64,000 bases of DNA from the NCBI GenBank assembly GCA_965276675.1, contig OZ255624.1, positions 1,116,001-1,180,000 of the forward strand. The letters are read 5' to 3'. Positions 25,069 through 34,744 of the stretch are shown here, one piece after another. Source of the DNA: G965276675 sp965276675. GTDB taxonomy: Bacteria; Acidobacteriota; Terriglobia; Terriglobales; Acidobacteriaceae. The position numbers and the translations under genes are program-made. A model generated the notes under the pieces. The model saw only the letters and a list, made by a program, of their open reading frames with translations, did no database searches and had not been told where the DNA came from. Every line of letters begins with the position of its first letter. Position 1 is the stretch's first letter.

Positions 25069-25981
25069 AGCCTGTCGTTTCTTTCAGCAGGCGATTCACG
25101 CGCCTCTCGAGTGCAGCCGCATCCGCAGGCGCACGTACCTTGATGTCGTTGTCGAAGTAGACGTAGACATCGTGAGGCTCTGCTTCTGGTTTGGAAAAGG
25201 GAAGAACTCGCTCGCCGATAGCCTCCTCGCCGCGAGCCCAGGCGGCGGCACAGTGGGCCCAGACGTCGATAGAGGTCCGGCCATATCCACTTGCGTACAA
25301 CTCCCGCGATCCATGCAGCCGGCAGTACACAAAGCCTGAGGTCACATCCATTAACCTTGGCCATTCCACTGTGTCTGCACAGACCAGGGCGACCTTGTAA
25401 GTCCGCAGAAGCTCCACAAACTCCGGCGTCACGAAGCTGGGGTGACGAATCTCCATGGCGTGGCGCATGGGCCGGGTCGCGTCCGCTTCGGTGTGCACCC
25501 GGCCATCAAATCTAGGGTCATGATTTCTGGCTTGTGCTGCCGCCATGGTTGTGTCCGTTGGCAGCCACTGAAAGAAGGCTTCAAGACGTTCGCGATCGAA
25601 GATGAACTTCGGAGGCAGCTGCCACAGGATGGGGCCAAGTTTCGGGCCTAAGAGCAACAGCCCGGAAGCGAAGAAGTTCGCGAGCGCCCCTTCTGCCCCG
25701 CGCAAGCGGAGCATGTGCGTGATGTAGCGGGGCCCCTTGATGCTGAAGACGAAGCCGTCTGGCGTCTCCGCCGCCCATCGCGCGAAGCTGGTGGTGCGTT
25801 GCATGGAGTAGAAGGTGCCATTGATCTCGATGGTGCGGAATCGTCCAGCGGCATAGGCCAACTCCCTCTTGTGGGGCAGTCCTGGAGGATAGAAGACGCT
25901 TCGCCACGGCGCGTAGGTCCATCCAGAGATGCCAATGCGAACCGTCCCGCACTGCCGATTGACTTGGCTCTCTTCTGCCAC
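25052..25981 (-). CDS. DUF72 (YecE-like) family protein
   Basis: 309 residues. The start VRIGISGWTYAPWRSVFYPPGLP, the INGTFYSMQRTTSFARWAAETPDGFVFSIKGPRYITH block and LPPKFIFDRERLEAFFQWLP are the DUF72 signature, a TIM-barrel-like fold with a conserved polar pocket. The biochemical role of the family is not established. It is convergent with the YCII gene and divergent from treZ (132-bp gap). No signal peptide. Confidence 0.85.
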   Translation of the reverse strand: MAEESQVNRQCGTVRIGISGWTYAPWRSVFYPPGLPHKRELAYAAGRFRTIEINGTFYSMQRTTSFARWAAETPDGFVFSIKGPRYITHMLRLRGAEGALANFFASGLLLLGPKLGPILWQLPPKFIFDRERLEAFFQWLPTDTTMAAAQARNHDPRFDGRVHTEADATRPMRHAMEIRHPSFVTPEFVELLRTYKVALVCADTVEWPRLMDVTSGFVYCRLHGSRELYASGYGRTSIDVWAHCAAAWARGEEAIGERVLPFSKPEAEPHDVYVYFDNDIKVRAPADAAALERRVNRLLKETTGFNKAP

Positions 25982-26113
25982 TGAGCATCACCTCCTACGT
26001 GTCTTATACGCACTCTGCACTGCACGGCTTAGCAGTCAAGGCACATCACTTCGCATCCTAGTGCAAAACGATTCTCTGCGTTGTACATCTTTGGAATAGA
26101 GGAAATGCGAGCG

Positions 26114-27856
26114 ATGCATACGTTTCAGATCTGGGCGCCGTTGGCAAAGTCGCTTGAAGTTGAAGTTGGTGGAAAGCGTTATCCACTCACGAAAGGACGA
26201 CGCGACTGGTGGGAGGCGCAGGTCGCAGAGGCAGGCCCGGGCACTGACTACGCGTACCTCGTAGGTGGAGAAGAGCCGCCGGTCCCAGATCCTCGTTCGG
26301 AGTGGCAACCGAAGGGAATCCATGGACCGTCGCGGCTGCTCGACCATGCGGCTTTCCGCTGGACCGACGAAAACTGGAGAGCGCCTACTCTCGCCAGCGG
26401 CATCGTGTACGAGATGCACGTCGGCACCTTTACTCCGGAAGGGACGCTAGATGCCGTGATCGGCAAGCTGGACTATTTGAAGGACCTCGGCATCACTCAT
26501 GTCGAGCTGCTACCGCTGGCCTCATCGCCGGGGGAGCGTGGGTGGGGATACGACGGTGTTGCTCTCTTCGCGCCGCAGGAGAGCTATGGTGGTCCGGATG
26601 CGGTGAAACGTTTCGTAGACGCCGCTCATAGCCGCGGCTTAGCCGTCCTCATCGATGTGGTCTACAACCACTTCGGTCCAGTAGGAAACTACACCGGGAA
26701 GTTCGGTCCTTACATTACAGAAAGCCACCACACACCGTGGGGTGGCGCCATGAACTTCGAAGAGGAAGGAAGCGCCGAGGTGCGCCAGTTCTTTTGTGAT
26801 AACGCACTCATGTGGCTGCGCGACTACCACTTCGACGGCCTGCGCGTCGATGCCGTGCATGCGTTCATCGATCGTTCCGCAATCCACTTTCTGGAGCAGC
26901 TGGCGGACGAAGTCAAAGAGTTGGGCACAACGAATGGCAGACATTATGTTGTGATCGCGGAGAGCGACCTGAATGATCCGCGGCTGGTGAGCGCGAAGGA
27001 GGCTGGTGGCTATGGTCTTGAGGCGCAATGGAGCGATGACTTCCATCACGCTCTATGGTCGGTGCTCACTGGAGAGACGACAGGATACTACAAGGATTTC
27101 GGCAGTATCGCAGATTTGGCAAAGACGCTGCGTGAGGTCTTCGTCTATAGCGGACAGTACTCCGATTTCCGCAAGCGAAATCACGGGCGTCCTGTTGTCG
27201 GCCTACCGGGTTATCGATTTCTGGGCTACATCCAGAACCACGATCAGGTGGGCAACCGGGCTACGGGAGAGCGGCTGGGACACCAGGTCGATGCCGGCCG
27301 GCTAAAGATTGCCGCTGCCGTTGTGCTTACAGCGCCCTTCGTTCCCATGCTGTTTGAAGGCGAGGAGTTTGCGGCATCGACCCCATTCCAATACTTCACC
27401 GATCACCACGATCCGGAGATGGGCAGGCTAGTCTCGGAGGGAAGAAAGAAGGAGTTTGCTGCCTTCGGGTGGAAGCCGGAGGACGTACCCGACCCGCAAG
27501 AGGCCGCAACCTTTCTTCGCTCAAAGTTGAATTGGAGTGAGATCACAGAACCGCCACACGCGGAGATCCTGGAGTGGCACAAGCGGCTGATTGCACTTCG
27601 TAGATCACGGATTCGACTTACTGATGGCAATCTGCAGACAGTAGATGTTCACTTTGATGAAAACGCAAAATGGCTCAGCATGACGCGAGGTGACCTGGAG
27701 GTTTCTTTTAATTTGGGCGAAGGGCCGGTGAGGATAACTTTACCGGCCGCCAAGACGCTGCTGCTCTCGTCAGACGCTGCCGTTGCGTTCAATGGGAATG
27801 AGGTCACGCTGCCACCCTCAACGGTAGCGATTCTGGAGCTCGAGACCACCAAATAA
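26114..27856 (+). CDS. treZ: Malto-oligosyltrehalose trehalohydrolase
   Basis: 580 residues from the ATG at 26114, chosen because AGAGGAA lies nine bases upstream; in-frame TTG 26081 and ATG 26105 are alternatives. Releases trehalose from maltooligosyltrehalose. The N-terminal E-set domain (FQIWAPLAKSLEVEV) is followed by the GH13 barrel: DVVYNHFGP, nucleophile Asp about 246 in FDGLRVDAVH, acid/base Glu about 283 in VIAESDL, and QNHDQVGNR near 375. GERGWGYDGVALFAP is typical of TreZ. The partner synthase TreY is not in this window; otsAB follow on the opposite strand. Confidence 0.92.
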   Translation: MHTFQIWAPLAKSLEVEVGGKRYPLTKGRRDWWEAQVAEAGPGTDYAYLVGGEEPPVPDPRSEWQPKGIHGPSRLLDHAAFRWTDENWRAPTLASGIVYEMHVGTFTPEGTLDAVIGKLDYLKDLGITHVELLPLASSPGERGWGYDGVALFAPQESYGGPDAVKRFVDAAHSRGLAVLIDVVYNHFGPVGNYTGKFGPYITESHHTPWGGAMNFEEEGSAEVRQFFCDNALMWLRDYHFDGLRVDAVHAFIDRSAIHFLEQLADEVKELGTTNGRHYVVIAESDLNDPRLVSAKEAGGYGLEAQWSDDFHHALWSVLTGETTGYYKDFGSIADLAKTLREVFVYSGQYSDFRKRNHGRPVVGLPGYRFLGYIQNHDQVGNRATGERLGHQVDAGRLKIAAAVVLTAPFVPMLFEGEEFAASTPFQYFTDHHDPEMGRLVSEGRKKEFAAFGWKPEDVPDPQEAATFLRSKLNWSEITEPPHAEILEWHKRLIALRRSRIRLTDGNLQTVDVHFDENAKWLSMTRGDLEVSFNLGEGPVRITLPAAKTLLLSSDAAVAFNGNEVTLPPSTVAILELETTK

Positions 27857-27875
27857 GGGTCACGAAAGTGCGGTC

Positions 27876-29333
27876 CTACACAGGTGCACTTTGGTGAGCA
27901 GACTCTTCGAGAGCCGTGAAGAAGGCGTCGCGCCATCGCAAGATGTCCCAGCGCCGGATGTGAGCGCGGAGCCGCATCATCCGCCTGCGGCGTTCCAGCG
28001 GCTCCATGGTGTAAGAGCGCGCCAGCGCTGCCGCTACGCCTAATTCGTCGTAGGGATTTACCAGCAATGCGCCACGTCTCAACTCTGGAGCTGCTCCGGC
28101 AAACTCACTCAAGATGAGTACGCCGTCGTTGTCTGTCCGCGCAGCGCAGTACTCCTTCGACACCAGATTCATTCCGTCCTTGAGTGGTGTGATAAGGGCC
28201 GTATTCGCAGCACGGTATAAAGCGAGCAGTTCCTCTCGGGGTACAGAACGGTGTATGTAGTGAACAGGTATCCAGCCGGGCTCGCTGAACTCTCCATTGA
28301 TGTGAGCTACCAGCCGTTCCAGCTCGGCTATCAGCTTTTTGTAACCATAAATCGTTTCGCGGCTGGGAACGACAACCTGATACAGAGAGATCTTGCCCCT
28401 TAGGTGGGGATAGTTTTGCAGCAGGGAAGAGAAGGCGCGTAGCCTTTGCGGAATTCCCTTTGTGTAGTCGAGTCTGTCCACGCCGAGAGCTACGTGCACA
28501 CCGTTGAGCTGCTCGCGAATCTCCTGCGCTCGCTTCTCCACCTCCGCAGTGCCAGCGGCTCGGGCGAAGCCTTTGTAGTCAATGCTGATGGGGAAAGACT
28601 GAACGCGTGTGGTGCGATGGCCGCCCGTGACGAAGCGCACATCGCCTCGGCGCTGTATATCCACACCCGGGACGAAAGCACGCAGGCATGCAATGAAATT
28701 GCGTTCATCCCGAATAGTCTGAAACCCAATTAGATCGTGTTGCAGAAGGCCTGCGAGGATCTCTTTGCGCCAGGGTAGCTTCTCAAAGATATCTGGCGCC
28801 GGGAACGGTATATGCATGAAAAACGAAAGTTCCGCTTTTGGCATGCTCTCGCGCAGCTCTCGGGCGACGTCCATCAATTGGTAGTCCTGGATCCAGATGA
28901 AATCGCTGGCCTCGGCTGCTTCCAAAACTGCCGCCGCAAACTTCTTATTCACCTGTTGGTAAAACTTCCAGTAGACCGGCGCGAAGTTACAGCGGGACTG
29001 AAGGTCGTGGAAGAGCGGCCAGACCACCTCGTTGGAGAAGCCTTCATAGAAGTTCTCCTGTTCTTCCTTCGATAGGAAGACCGGCCAGTGATTATAAGTA
29101 AGTTTGCGGTCGATCTCTTTCAGCAGCTTTCTTACATGTGCATCTTCTTCTTTGCCTGCGCTTCCATTTCCCTGACTACCGATCCAGGTGCCGCCATGCT
29201 CAGCCAGGATGGGAGTGAGCGCACTCACCAGGCCTCCACTGGAAGGTGACGCGGTCATCTTGCCACTCTCAGTCGTGAAGGTGAGTGGCAGACGATTCGA
29301 TACCAGAATCAGACGACGGTGGGTGCCCTTCAT
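27876..29333 (-). CDS. otsA: Trehalose-6-phosphate synthase
   Basis: 485 residues, GT20 glycosyltransferase with GT-B fold. Joins UDP-glucose and glucose-6-phosphate. Visible: RLILVSNRLP at the N-terminus, the glucose-6-phosphate loop SSGGLVSAL, YNHWPVFLSKEEQENFYEGFSNEVVWPLFHD, WIQDYQLM, GVDRLDYTKGIPQRLRAF and the nucleotide-end block PLKDGMNLVSKEYCAAR. It overlaps the otsB stop by 4 bases, so otsB-otsA are co-transcribed (otsB first). Convergent to treZ with 19 bp between. Confidence 0.94.
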   Translation of the reverse strand: MKGTHRRLILVSNRLPLTFTTESGKMTASPSSGGLVSALTPILAEHGGTWIGSQGNGSAGKEEDAHVRKLLKEIDRKLTYNHWPVFLSKEEQENFYEGFSNEVVWPLFHDLQSRCNFAPVYWKFYQQVNKKFAAAVLEAAEASDFIWIQDYQLMDVARELRESMPKAELSFFMHIPFPAPDIFEKLPWRKEILAGLLQHDLIGFQTIRDERNFIACLRAFVPGVDIQRRGDVRFVTGGHRTTRVQSFPISIDYKGFARAAGTAEVEKRAQEIREQLNGVHVALGVDRLDYTKGIPQRLRAFSSLLQNYPHLRGKISLYQVVVPSRETIYGYKKLIAELERLVAHINGEFSEPGWIPVHYIHRSVPREELLALYRAANTALITPLKDGMNLVSKEYCAARTDNDGVLILSEFAGAAPELRRGALLVNPYDELGVAAALARSYTMEPLERRRRMMRLRAHIRRWDILRWRDAFFTALEESAHQSAPV

Positions 29334-30130
29334 ACGCTCCGTTCTGCCGATTCAATCCAGGTGTCCAGGAAGTCGAGGAGTTCAACGGGAGGCCGTAGCC
29401 AGCATTCCGCTGCCGATGGGCGTATCTCCTGCCTAACGAGGACGGTGAGACCTTTGCCGGCCAGCGCTCCAAAGGCATCCTCGTCCGTCAGATCGTCGCC
29501 GAGATAGGCCGAGGGCACTGGAGCGCTCTTATCAAGAACCTGGGTCACGACATCTCCTTTGGTCAGTCGGCCTGACCGTATCTCCAGGCCTCCATCGAAG
29601 CCGAGGAGCTTTAGACCTGTCGCCTGTGCGTCTTCCTGGTAGAGTGCCTTCACTCGATCCCGTAACATATGCGCCTCTTCCAGTGTAAGCTCGCGCCAAT
29701 GTAAGGCCAGGCTGGCCGGCTTGCGCTCTATGCAATTCTCGTAGCCAAGCTCCTTAAGCCTGTCTGTGATCCGGTCCAATGTCTCCGTTTGCGGCGGCTC
29801 CAGCTTTGTGAGGCGGTACACGCCGGACGGAGAGATGTGTTCGCGGCCGTGGGACCCCCATATTTCCACCGGTCTGCGCAACTGCACAAGCGTTATCAGC
29901 TCTTTTGCCGGCCTGCCGGTCACCAATACCAGGCGAACTGTTTCGATTTCTGTAAGCCTCTCCAGCCGGGGGAGTACACCGTTGTACGGACTGGCCTTCA
30001 GTCTGTCGTCCTGAAACGGCGAGAGGGTTCCATCGTAATCCAGCATCAATAGTGATCGGCCAGAAGCCACTCTGCCGAAAAAGGACATGCGTTCTTTCCA
30101 GAACATCCAGTGTTGCGGCAATTTAGACAT
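29330..30130 (-). CDS. otsB: Trehalose-6-phosphate phosphatase
   Basis: 266 residues from the ATG at 30130. The open frame extends to 30382, but the added residues look non-coding and would fill the divergent gap; in-frame ATGs at 30106 and 30088 (GGAAAG upstream) are further options. HAD phosphatase: motif I LMLDYDGTLSPF with nucleophile Asp, LVTGRP for motif II, and GDDLTDEDAF for the Mg-binding motif IV. The cap domain and WGSHGREH block are typical of OtsB. Removes the phosphate from trehalose-6-phosphate. The stop overlaps the otsA start, an unusual otsB-before-otsA order compared with some enterics but a common coupling. Confidence 0.9.
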   Translation of the reverse strand: MSKLPQHWMFWKERMSFFGRVASGRSLLMLDYDGTLSPFQDDRLKASPYNGVLPRLERLTEIETVRLVLVTGRPAKELITLVQLRRPVEIWGSHGREHISPSGVYRLTKLEPPQTETLDRITDRLKELGYENCIERKPASLALHWRELTLEEAHMLRDRVKALYQEDAQATGLKLLGFDGGLEIRSGRLTKGDVVTQVLDKSAPVPSAYLGDDLTDEDAFGALAGKGLTVLVRQEIRPSAAECWLRPPVELLDFLDTWIESAERSV

Positions 30131-30305
30131 AGCAATATAGCAATGAGATGCTTGCATGTGAGCACCCGGCAACGCATCGTGACCAAGCGCTTTTTGGCAC
30201 GGTGTTTCTGCGCGCGTCAGTGCTCTTGATAAGATGTCGTTAGAACTTTGCTTGTAACAAGACGTCAGATTCCGTGGCGCAGACCAAGAGCACTGAGGGC
30301 CCAGC

Positions 30306-30548
30306 ATGAATCGCAGCGAAATAATTAGTGTGATAGATGAAGAGATTGACCGGTTGGAGAGGGTACGAGGGCTTCTTCGCAATACGCGGGATTTGCTTCC
30401 CGCCTATGAGCGGGTCCTTTCCGAACAAGCCAGAAAACAGACGAGCACTCCACGCCGCATGAGTCCAGAGGGCCGTAGGCGGATTGCCGAAGCGCAGAAG
30501 AAGCGTTGGGCTAAGCAGAAGCGTCAGCAGAACGCGACCAAGCGCTAG
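30306..30548 (+). CDS. Small basic coiled-coil protein, function unknown
   Basis: 80 residues. GAGGG precedes the ATG by five bases. The first half (IISVIDEEIDRLERVRGLL) is an amphipathic helix with heptad-like spacing; the second half is highly basic, ending RRMSPEGRRRIAEAQKKRWAKQ and then Lys/Arg/Gln. That basic motif occurs at the ends of many small soil-bacterial proteins and looks like a nucleic-acid-binding tail. No known enzyme family recognised. It ends 28 bases before the nucleotide-sugar dehydrogenase and may be co-transcribed with it. Confidence 0.65.
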   Translation: MNRSEIISVIDEEIDRLERVRGLLRNTRDLLPAYERVLSEQARKQTSTPRRMSPEGRRRIAEAQKKRWAKQKRQQNATKR

Positions 30549-30576
30549 AACCCGATCGATTGCCAGGATCATTTCT

Positions 30577-31944
30577 ATGGAAGCAGAGTTGACGGCGATG
30601 GCCGCTGGGTTAAAACAGAAGATTGAAGACCGGACGGCGCGGGTGGGCATCGTTGGTCTGGGATATGTCGGCCTTCCTCTCGCTTTACTGTTCAGTGAAG
30701 AACGATTTCCAGTTACTGGCTTCGATATAGATGCCGTAAAGGTTGCGACACTGAACGCGGGCGGCTCTTATATTGTTCGCATTCCGCCCACAGAGATAGA
30801 TCGAGCCCAGAAGTCTGGCTTCTCTGCAACCTCGGACTACGACGAGCTTCGCGAGATGGATGCGATCCTTATCTGCGTGCCGACTCCGCTCAACGAGTAT
30901 CACGAACCCGATCTCAGCTTTATTACAGATACGGTAAGGGCCATTGCTCCACGCCTGCGCGAAGAGCAACTGATCGTGCTGGAGAGTACGACCTATCCGG
31001 GAACCACGGAAGAGGTCGTCGTTCCTCTACTTGAGGCTGGCTGCCGGCCAGATCTGAAGGTTGCACGCAACAAAACTATGCACAATAAAGAGGAGAACAG
31101 CAGCTCCATCTTTGTCGCGTTTTCTCCAGAACGTGAAGATCCGGGCAACGATACAGTAGCTCGCCGGGATATCCCTAAGGTGGTGGGAGGGCTTAGCCAG
31201 ACTGCCACCGAGCTTGCCTCAGCGCTTTACGGAAGCATCTTCAATCAGACTGTTCCGGTCTCAAAGCCCGCAGTCGCGGAGATGACCAAACTTCTGGAAA
31301 ATATTTATCGCTGCGTTAACATAGCGCTGGTAAATGAGCTCAAGCAGCTTTGTGCGCGCATGGATATAGATATCTTTGAGGTGATTGAAGCTGCAAAGAC
31401 CAAGCCATTTGGTTTTCAGCCCTTCTACCCTGGGCCGGGTCTAGGCGGCCATTGCATTCCTATCGACCCGTTCTATCTTTCATGGAAGGCAAAGCAGTTC
31501 GATTTCCGCACGCGTTTTATTGAGCTAGCCGGAGAGGTCAACCTCTCCATGCCGTACTACGTGGTCGAGGCAACCGCTGCTGCCCTCAATCAAAGACGAA
31601 AGCCGCTCAACGGATCAAAAATCCTGGTGCTTGGGCTTGCTTACAAGAAAGATATCGACGATCTTCGCGAATCTCCGTCGCTGACTATTATTGAGTTGTT
31701 GCAGCAGCGCGGAGTTGAGGTTTTCTATAACGACCCGTATTTCCCCACAGTAGGCCGCGGCAGACACTACGATCTGCACATGTCATGCACTCCGCTCGAG
31801 AACCTTGGCCAATACGATTGCGTCATGATTGTCACGGACCATTCCGCTTACGACTACCAGCAAATTGTGGAAGAAGCACAGCTTGTCGTGGATACTCGCA
31901 ATGCGACAAGGGGAATGACGGCATCCCACATCGTGCGCTGCTGA
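30577..31944 (+). CDS. UDP-sugar 6-dehydrogenase (UDP-GlcNAc/ManNAc type)
   Basis: 455 residues from ATG 30577; the longer frame from 30484 overlaps the small upstream gene and encodes a low-complexity Arg-rich start, so it was rejected. Oxidises C6 of a UDP-hexosamine to the uronic acid with two NAD+. N-terminal Rossmann motif VGIVGLGYVGLPLALLF, substrate loop VLESTTYPGTTEEV, the central helix NIYRCVNIALVNELK and catalytic Cys293 in GPGLGGHCIPIDPF. The C-terminal domain opens with LVLGLAYKKDIDDLRESPSL. The FYLSWKAK continuation resembles WbpA/WecC-type enzymes rather than UDP-glucose dehydrogenase. Probably serves surface polysaccharide; no glycosyltransferases are adjacent. Confidence 0.85.
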   Translation: MEAELTAMAAGLKQKIEDRTARVGIVGLGYVGLPLALLFSEERFPVTGFDIDAVKVATLNAGGSYIVRIPPTEIDRAQKSGFSATSDYDELREMDAILICVPTPLNEYHEPDLSFITDTVRAIAPRLREEQLIVLESTTYPGTTEEVVVPLLEAGCRPDLKVARNKTMHNKEENSSSIFVAFSPEREDPGNDTVARRDIPKVVGGLSQTATELASALYGSIFNQTVPVSKPAVAEMTKLLENIYRCVNIALVNELKQLCARMDIDIFEVIEAAKTKPFGFQPFYPGPGLGGHCIPIDPFYLSWKAKQFDFRTRFIELAGEVNLSMPYYVVEATAAALNQRRKPLNGSKILVLGLAYKKDIDDLRESPSLTIIELLQQRGVEVFYNDPYFPTVGRGRHYDLHMSCTPLENLGQYDCVMIVTDHSAYDYQQIVEEAQLVVDTRNATRGMTASHIVRC

Positions 31945-31969
31945 GGGAAGTGCAAAGCGCTTGTGCTCG

Positions 31970-34738
31970 CTACTTTGCCTTTGAATTTACTTTGCGGGGA
32001 ACGGCGCTAACGGAAGCGATCGCGTCCGCAGTTAACGACTGCCGGGTAGTAGCGAAATTCTTCCATGGATCCCGCTTGAGTCGTTCGCCCCATTCATCGA
32101 AGCGCGCCACCAGAAACCGTGGAGCTGCCGTGCCTTTCAGTTCACTCCAGGCGAGAGGAATGGAGACGGGTACATCCTTGCGACTGCGTGGCGAATACGG
32201 CGCCACCGCGGTCGCACCACGTTCATTTCTCAGGTAATCGAGATAAATTCGATCTTTGCGCGCTGCCTTTGTCATCTTTGTCAGATAGAGCTTTGGATTC
32301 TCGGACTCCATCTTCTGAACGAATGCATGGGCAAAGGTCTTAATCGTTGCCCAATCGTGTTCCGGCTCGATCGGCGCGACTATGTGCAGTCCCTTGCCGC
32401 CTGTGCTCTTCAGGAAGCTCGTCAGCCCTATCTTCCGCAAACGCGCTCGCATCTCTTCGGCGCTTTCGGTCAGCGTGGTCCACTGGAGGGCCTCGTCCGG
32501 ATCCAAATCTAGAATAAGACGGTCTGGCCGTTCTATGTCCGCGTTTGTCGACCCCCAGGGGTGCAGCTCCAGCACATTCATCTGGGACAAGGCGACCAAT
32601 GCTTCTTCTGTCGATAGAGTGATGTACGGCTCGGGCGGTCCACCTTTTTTGTCTACAATGTCGATCGACCCGACACTTTTTGGCAGTCCTACCTTCACAT
32701 GCTTTTGAAAGAAGCACTTTGACCGGGTCCCGTCGGGACAGCGCACGATGCTCAAGGGCCGATCCGCGATATGCGGCATCATCCGTGGCGCCACGGCTGT
32801 GTAGTAGTCGGCTAGCATCTGCTTTGTCAGCCCTGATGCGTCATCCAGAACTTTGTCCGGGTGAGACATCTTTAAATTGGCGGTGACATGCGGGCGCGTA
32901 GCCTTCTTATTGGACGATGCAGCCACTTTCTCCACGGGGGCTGGAGCATCGGCAGCAATCTCTTCTCGCTCCGCCTCTTCGACCACGTCCGCCACCGGCG
33001 CAGTCTCCTCGCGACGGACTTCAGCGGCAGGTTTGTCTTCGCGCAGGCCTTTGAAGGATGCTTGACGCACTACTCCATCTTTGGTCCAAGTCCGGAATGC
33101 AATCTCAGCAACTAGGTTCGGGCGTACCCACAAAGCGCCCTTGCGTGCCGCCGTTTCTACTTTAGAAAACGGTATCTCTGGCTGTCGCAACTCTTCCACC
33201 TGTGCTCGCACGATGCGCTGCGTCTTCTGGGTGAAGCCGGTCCCGGCGCGTCCTGCGTAGATCAGTTTTCCATCGCGGTAGTAGCCAAGCAGCAGCGCAC
33301 CCAGCCCATCGCCGCCGTCAGAAGGCAGGGTAAAGCCGCCGACCACAAACTCCTGCTGACGACTGCACTTCACCTTGATCCAGCTTGCGCTCCGGCCGGA
33401 GACATACCGGCTGTCAATCTCCTTTGAGATCACGCCCTCGGCGCCCAGCCGGCAGGCCTCGTCGTACATCTGCTCGCTCCTGCCCTCGATGTGATCGGAG
33501 TAGCGGACGTTCCCGGCGGCGTCATAGGACGCTAACATTTCCGCGAGCTTGCTCTTCCGCTCCGCAAGCGGCAGCTCGCGCATGGAATGCCCGTCTAAAT
33601 GCAGCAAATCGAAGACGTAGTAGATCATCTCACTGCGCTGGCCCTCCTGGAACGCGGCTTGCAAATCTGCAAAGCTACTCAGACCTGCGGAGTCCAGCAC
33701 GACAACTTCACCATCCAGCAGGGCAGTGGCCGGTATGGCTTTCAGTGCAGCTGCTAGCTGCGACATGCGATGAGTCCAGTCCAGCCCTTTGCGTGTCAGC
33801 AGGGCTACAGTCCCGTTCTCTATGCGCGCTTGGACGCGATAGCCGTCCAGCTTTAGCTCATGGACCCAATCAGCCCCTGCAGGAGGCCGATCGGCTTGCG
33901 AGGCGAGCTGCGGGCTGATGAACACTGGCAAGGCCTCGGGTTGCGTACCCTCAGGAGCCCGAACGGCCGTAACCTTTTTCCGATGCTTCTGGCCTGATCC
34001 ATTCTCTTGACTTGCGCTCTTTTGGCTTGCGCTCTTTCCGACCTTCTCTTTCTCGCGTTCCTGCGCTGCTAAACCTGTACGCGAATCCCAGACATGGTCT
34101 CCGGCGTGGGCAATGGCATCCAGGTTTCGTCCCGTTATAACGCTGTCCGGTTTCTCCTCGGTGATCGGTTGCGCGTCTTCGCCACGCTCGAACTCGTCAT
34201 GCTCTTTGATCAGCAGCCAGTTCGGCTTACTCTCTTGGGCCGCGCGGCCACCCATACGCACGAGCGTCCAGTGTCCCTGCAATTTGTGGCCGTGCAGGAT
34301 GAACTTCAGGCGGCCCGTGCGCAGGCCCTCATCGGCGTCTCCCACAGGTTCCCACGTGCCCTCGTCCCAGAGCATGACCGTCCCACCACCATACTGGCCC
34401 TTTGGAATGGTGCCCTCGAAGCCGCCGTACTCCATCGGGTGATCTTCTACCTGCACTGCTAGACGTCGATCTTTGACCAGGTAGCTCGGGCCCTTTGTGA
34501 CCGCCCAGCTCTTGAGCACGCCGCGCCAGCCAAGGCGAAAGTCATAATGCAGGCGTGTGGCCGCGTGTTTCTGGATCACAAATGGAAGTTTTCTAGACTC
34601 GTCCCCGGAGATTTCGGGAGCACTCCCTCCGCGTGGTTCTGCCGTGGTCGCGAAGTCGCGCATGGTTCGATACTTCGCAAGCTGCTCGTCGACGGAATCT
34701 GAAGCCGACCTGGTTCGCGTTGGAGCTTTCGTCGCCAT
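31970..34738 (-). CDS. ligD: ATP-dependent DNA ligase D, end-joining
   Basis: 922 residues with three domains in the order phosphoesterase (about 50-195), ligase (about 270-560) and primase-polymerase (about 630-900). The phosphoesterase shows HYDFRLG and GTIPKGQYGGG. The ligase has the adenylation lysine in KLDG (296-299), DGEVVVLD and EGVISK. The polymerase has the metal pair in LILDLDPDE and SFLKSTGGKGLHIV. A Lys/Ser/Gln-rich linker (about 225-255) carries a short SASQK repeat. Processes and seals double-strand breaks with Ku, whose gene ends six bases upstream. Confidence 0.95.
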   Translation of the reverse strand: MATKAPTRTRSASDSVDEQLAKYRTMRDFATTAEPRGGSAPEISGDESRKLPFVIQKHAATRLHYDFRLGWRGVLKSWAVTKGPSYLVKDRRLAVQVEDHPMEYGGFEGTIPKGQYGGGTVMLWDEGTWEPVGDADEGLRTGRLKFILHGHKLQGHWTLVRMGGRAAQESKPNWLLIKEHDEFERGEDAQPITEEKPDSVITGRNLDAIAHAGDHVWDSRTGLAAQEREKEKVGKSASQKSASQENGSGQKHRKKVTAVRAPEGTQPEALPVFISPQLASQADRPPAGADWVHELKLDGYRVQARIENGTVALLTRKGLDWTHRMSQLAAALKAIPATALLDGEVVVLDSAGLSSFADLQAAFQEGQRSEMIYYVFDLLHLDGHSMRELPLAERKSKLAEMLASYDAAGNVRYSDHIEGRSEQMYDEACRLGAEGVISKEIDSRYVSGRSASWIKVKCSRQQEFVVGGFTLPSDGGDGLGALLLGYYRDGKLIYAGRAGTGFTQKTQRIVRAQVEELRQPEIPFSKVETAARKGALWVRPNLVAEIAFRTWTKDGVVRQASFKGLREDKPAAEVRREETAPVADVVEEAEREEIAADAPAPVEKVAASSNKKATRPHVTANLKMSHPDKVLDDASGLTKQMLADYYTAVAPRMMPHIADRPLSIVRCPDGTRSKCFFQKHVKVGLPKSVGSIDIVDKKGGPPEPYITLSTEEALVALSQMNVLELHPWGSTNADIERPDRLILDLDPDEALQWTTLTESAEEMRARLRKIGLTSFLKSTGGKGLHIVAPIEPEHDWATIKTFAHAFVQKMESENPKLYLTKMTKAARKDRIYLDYLRNERGATAVAPYSPRSRKDVPVSIPLAWSELKGTAAPRFLVARFDEWGERLKRDPWKNFATTRQSLTADAIASVSAVPRKVNSKAK

Positions 34739-34744
34739 ACGCCT

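Noticed and set aside
30131..30382. 84-residue extension of OtsB
   Set aside because: Low-complexity Ser/Arg-rich sequence unlike trehalose phosphatases; it fills the divergent promoter gap.
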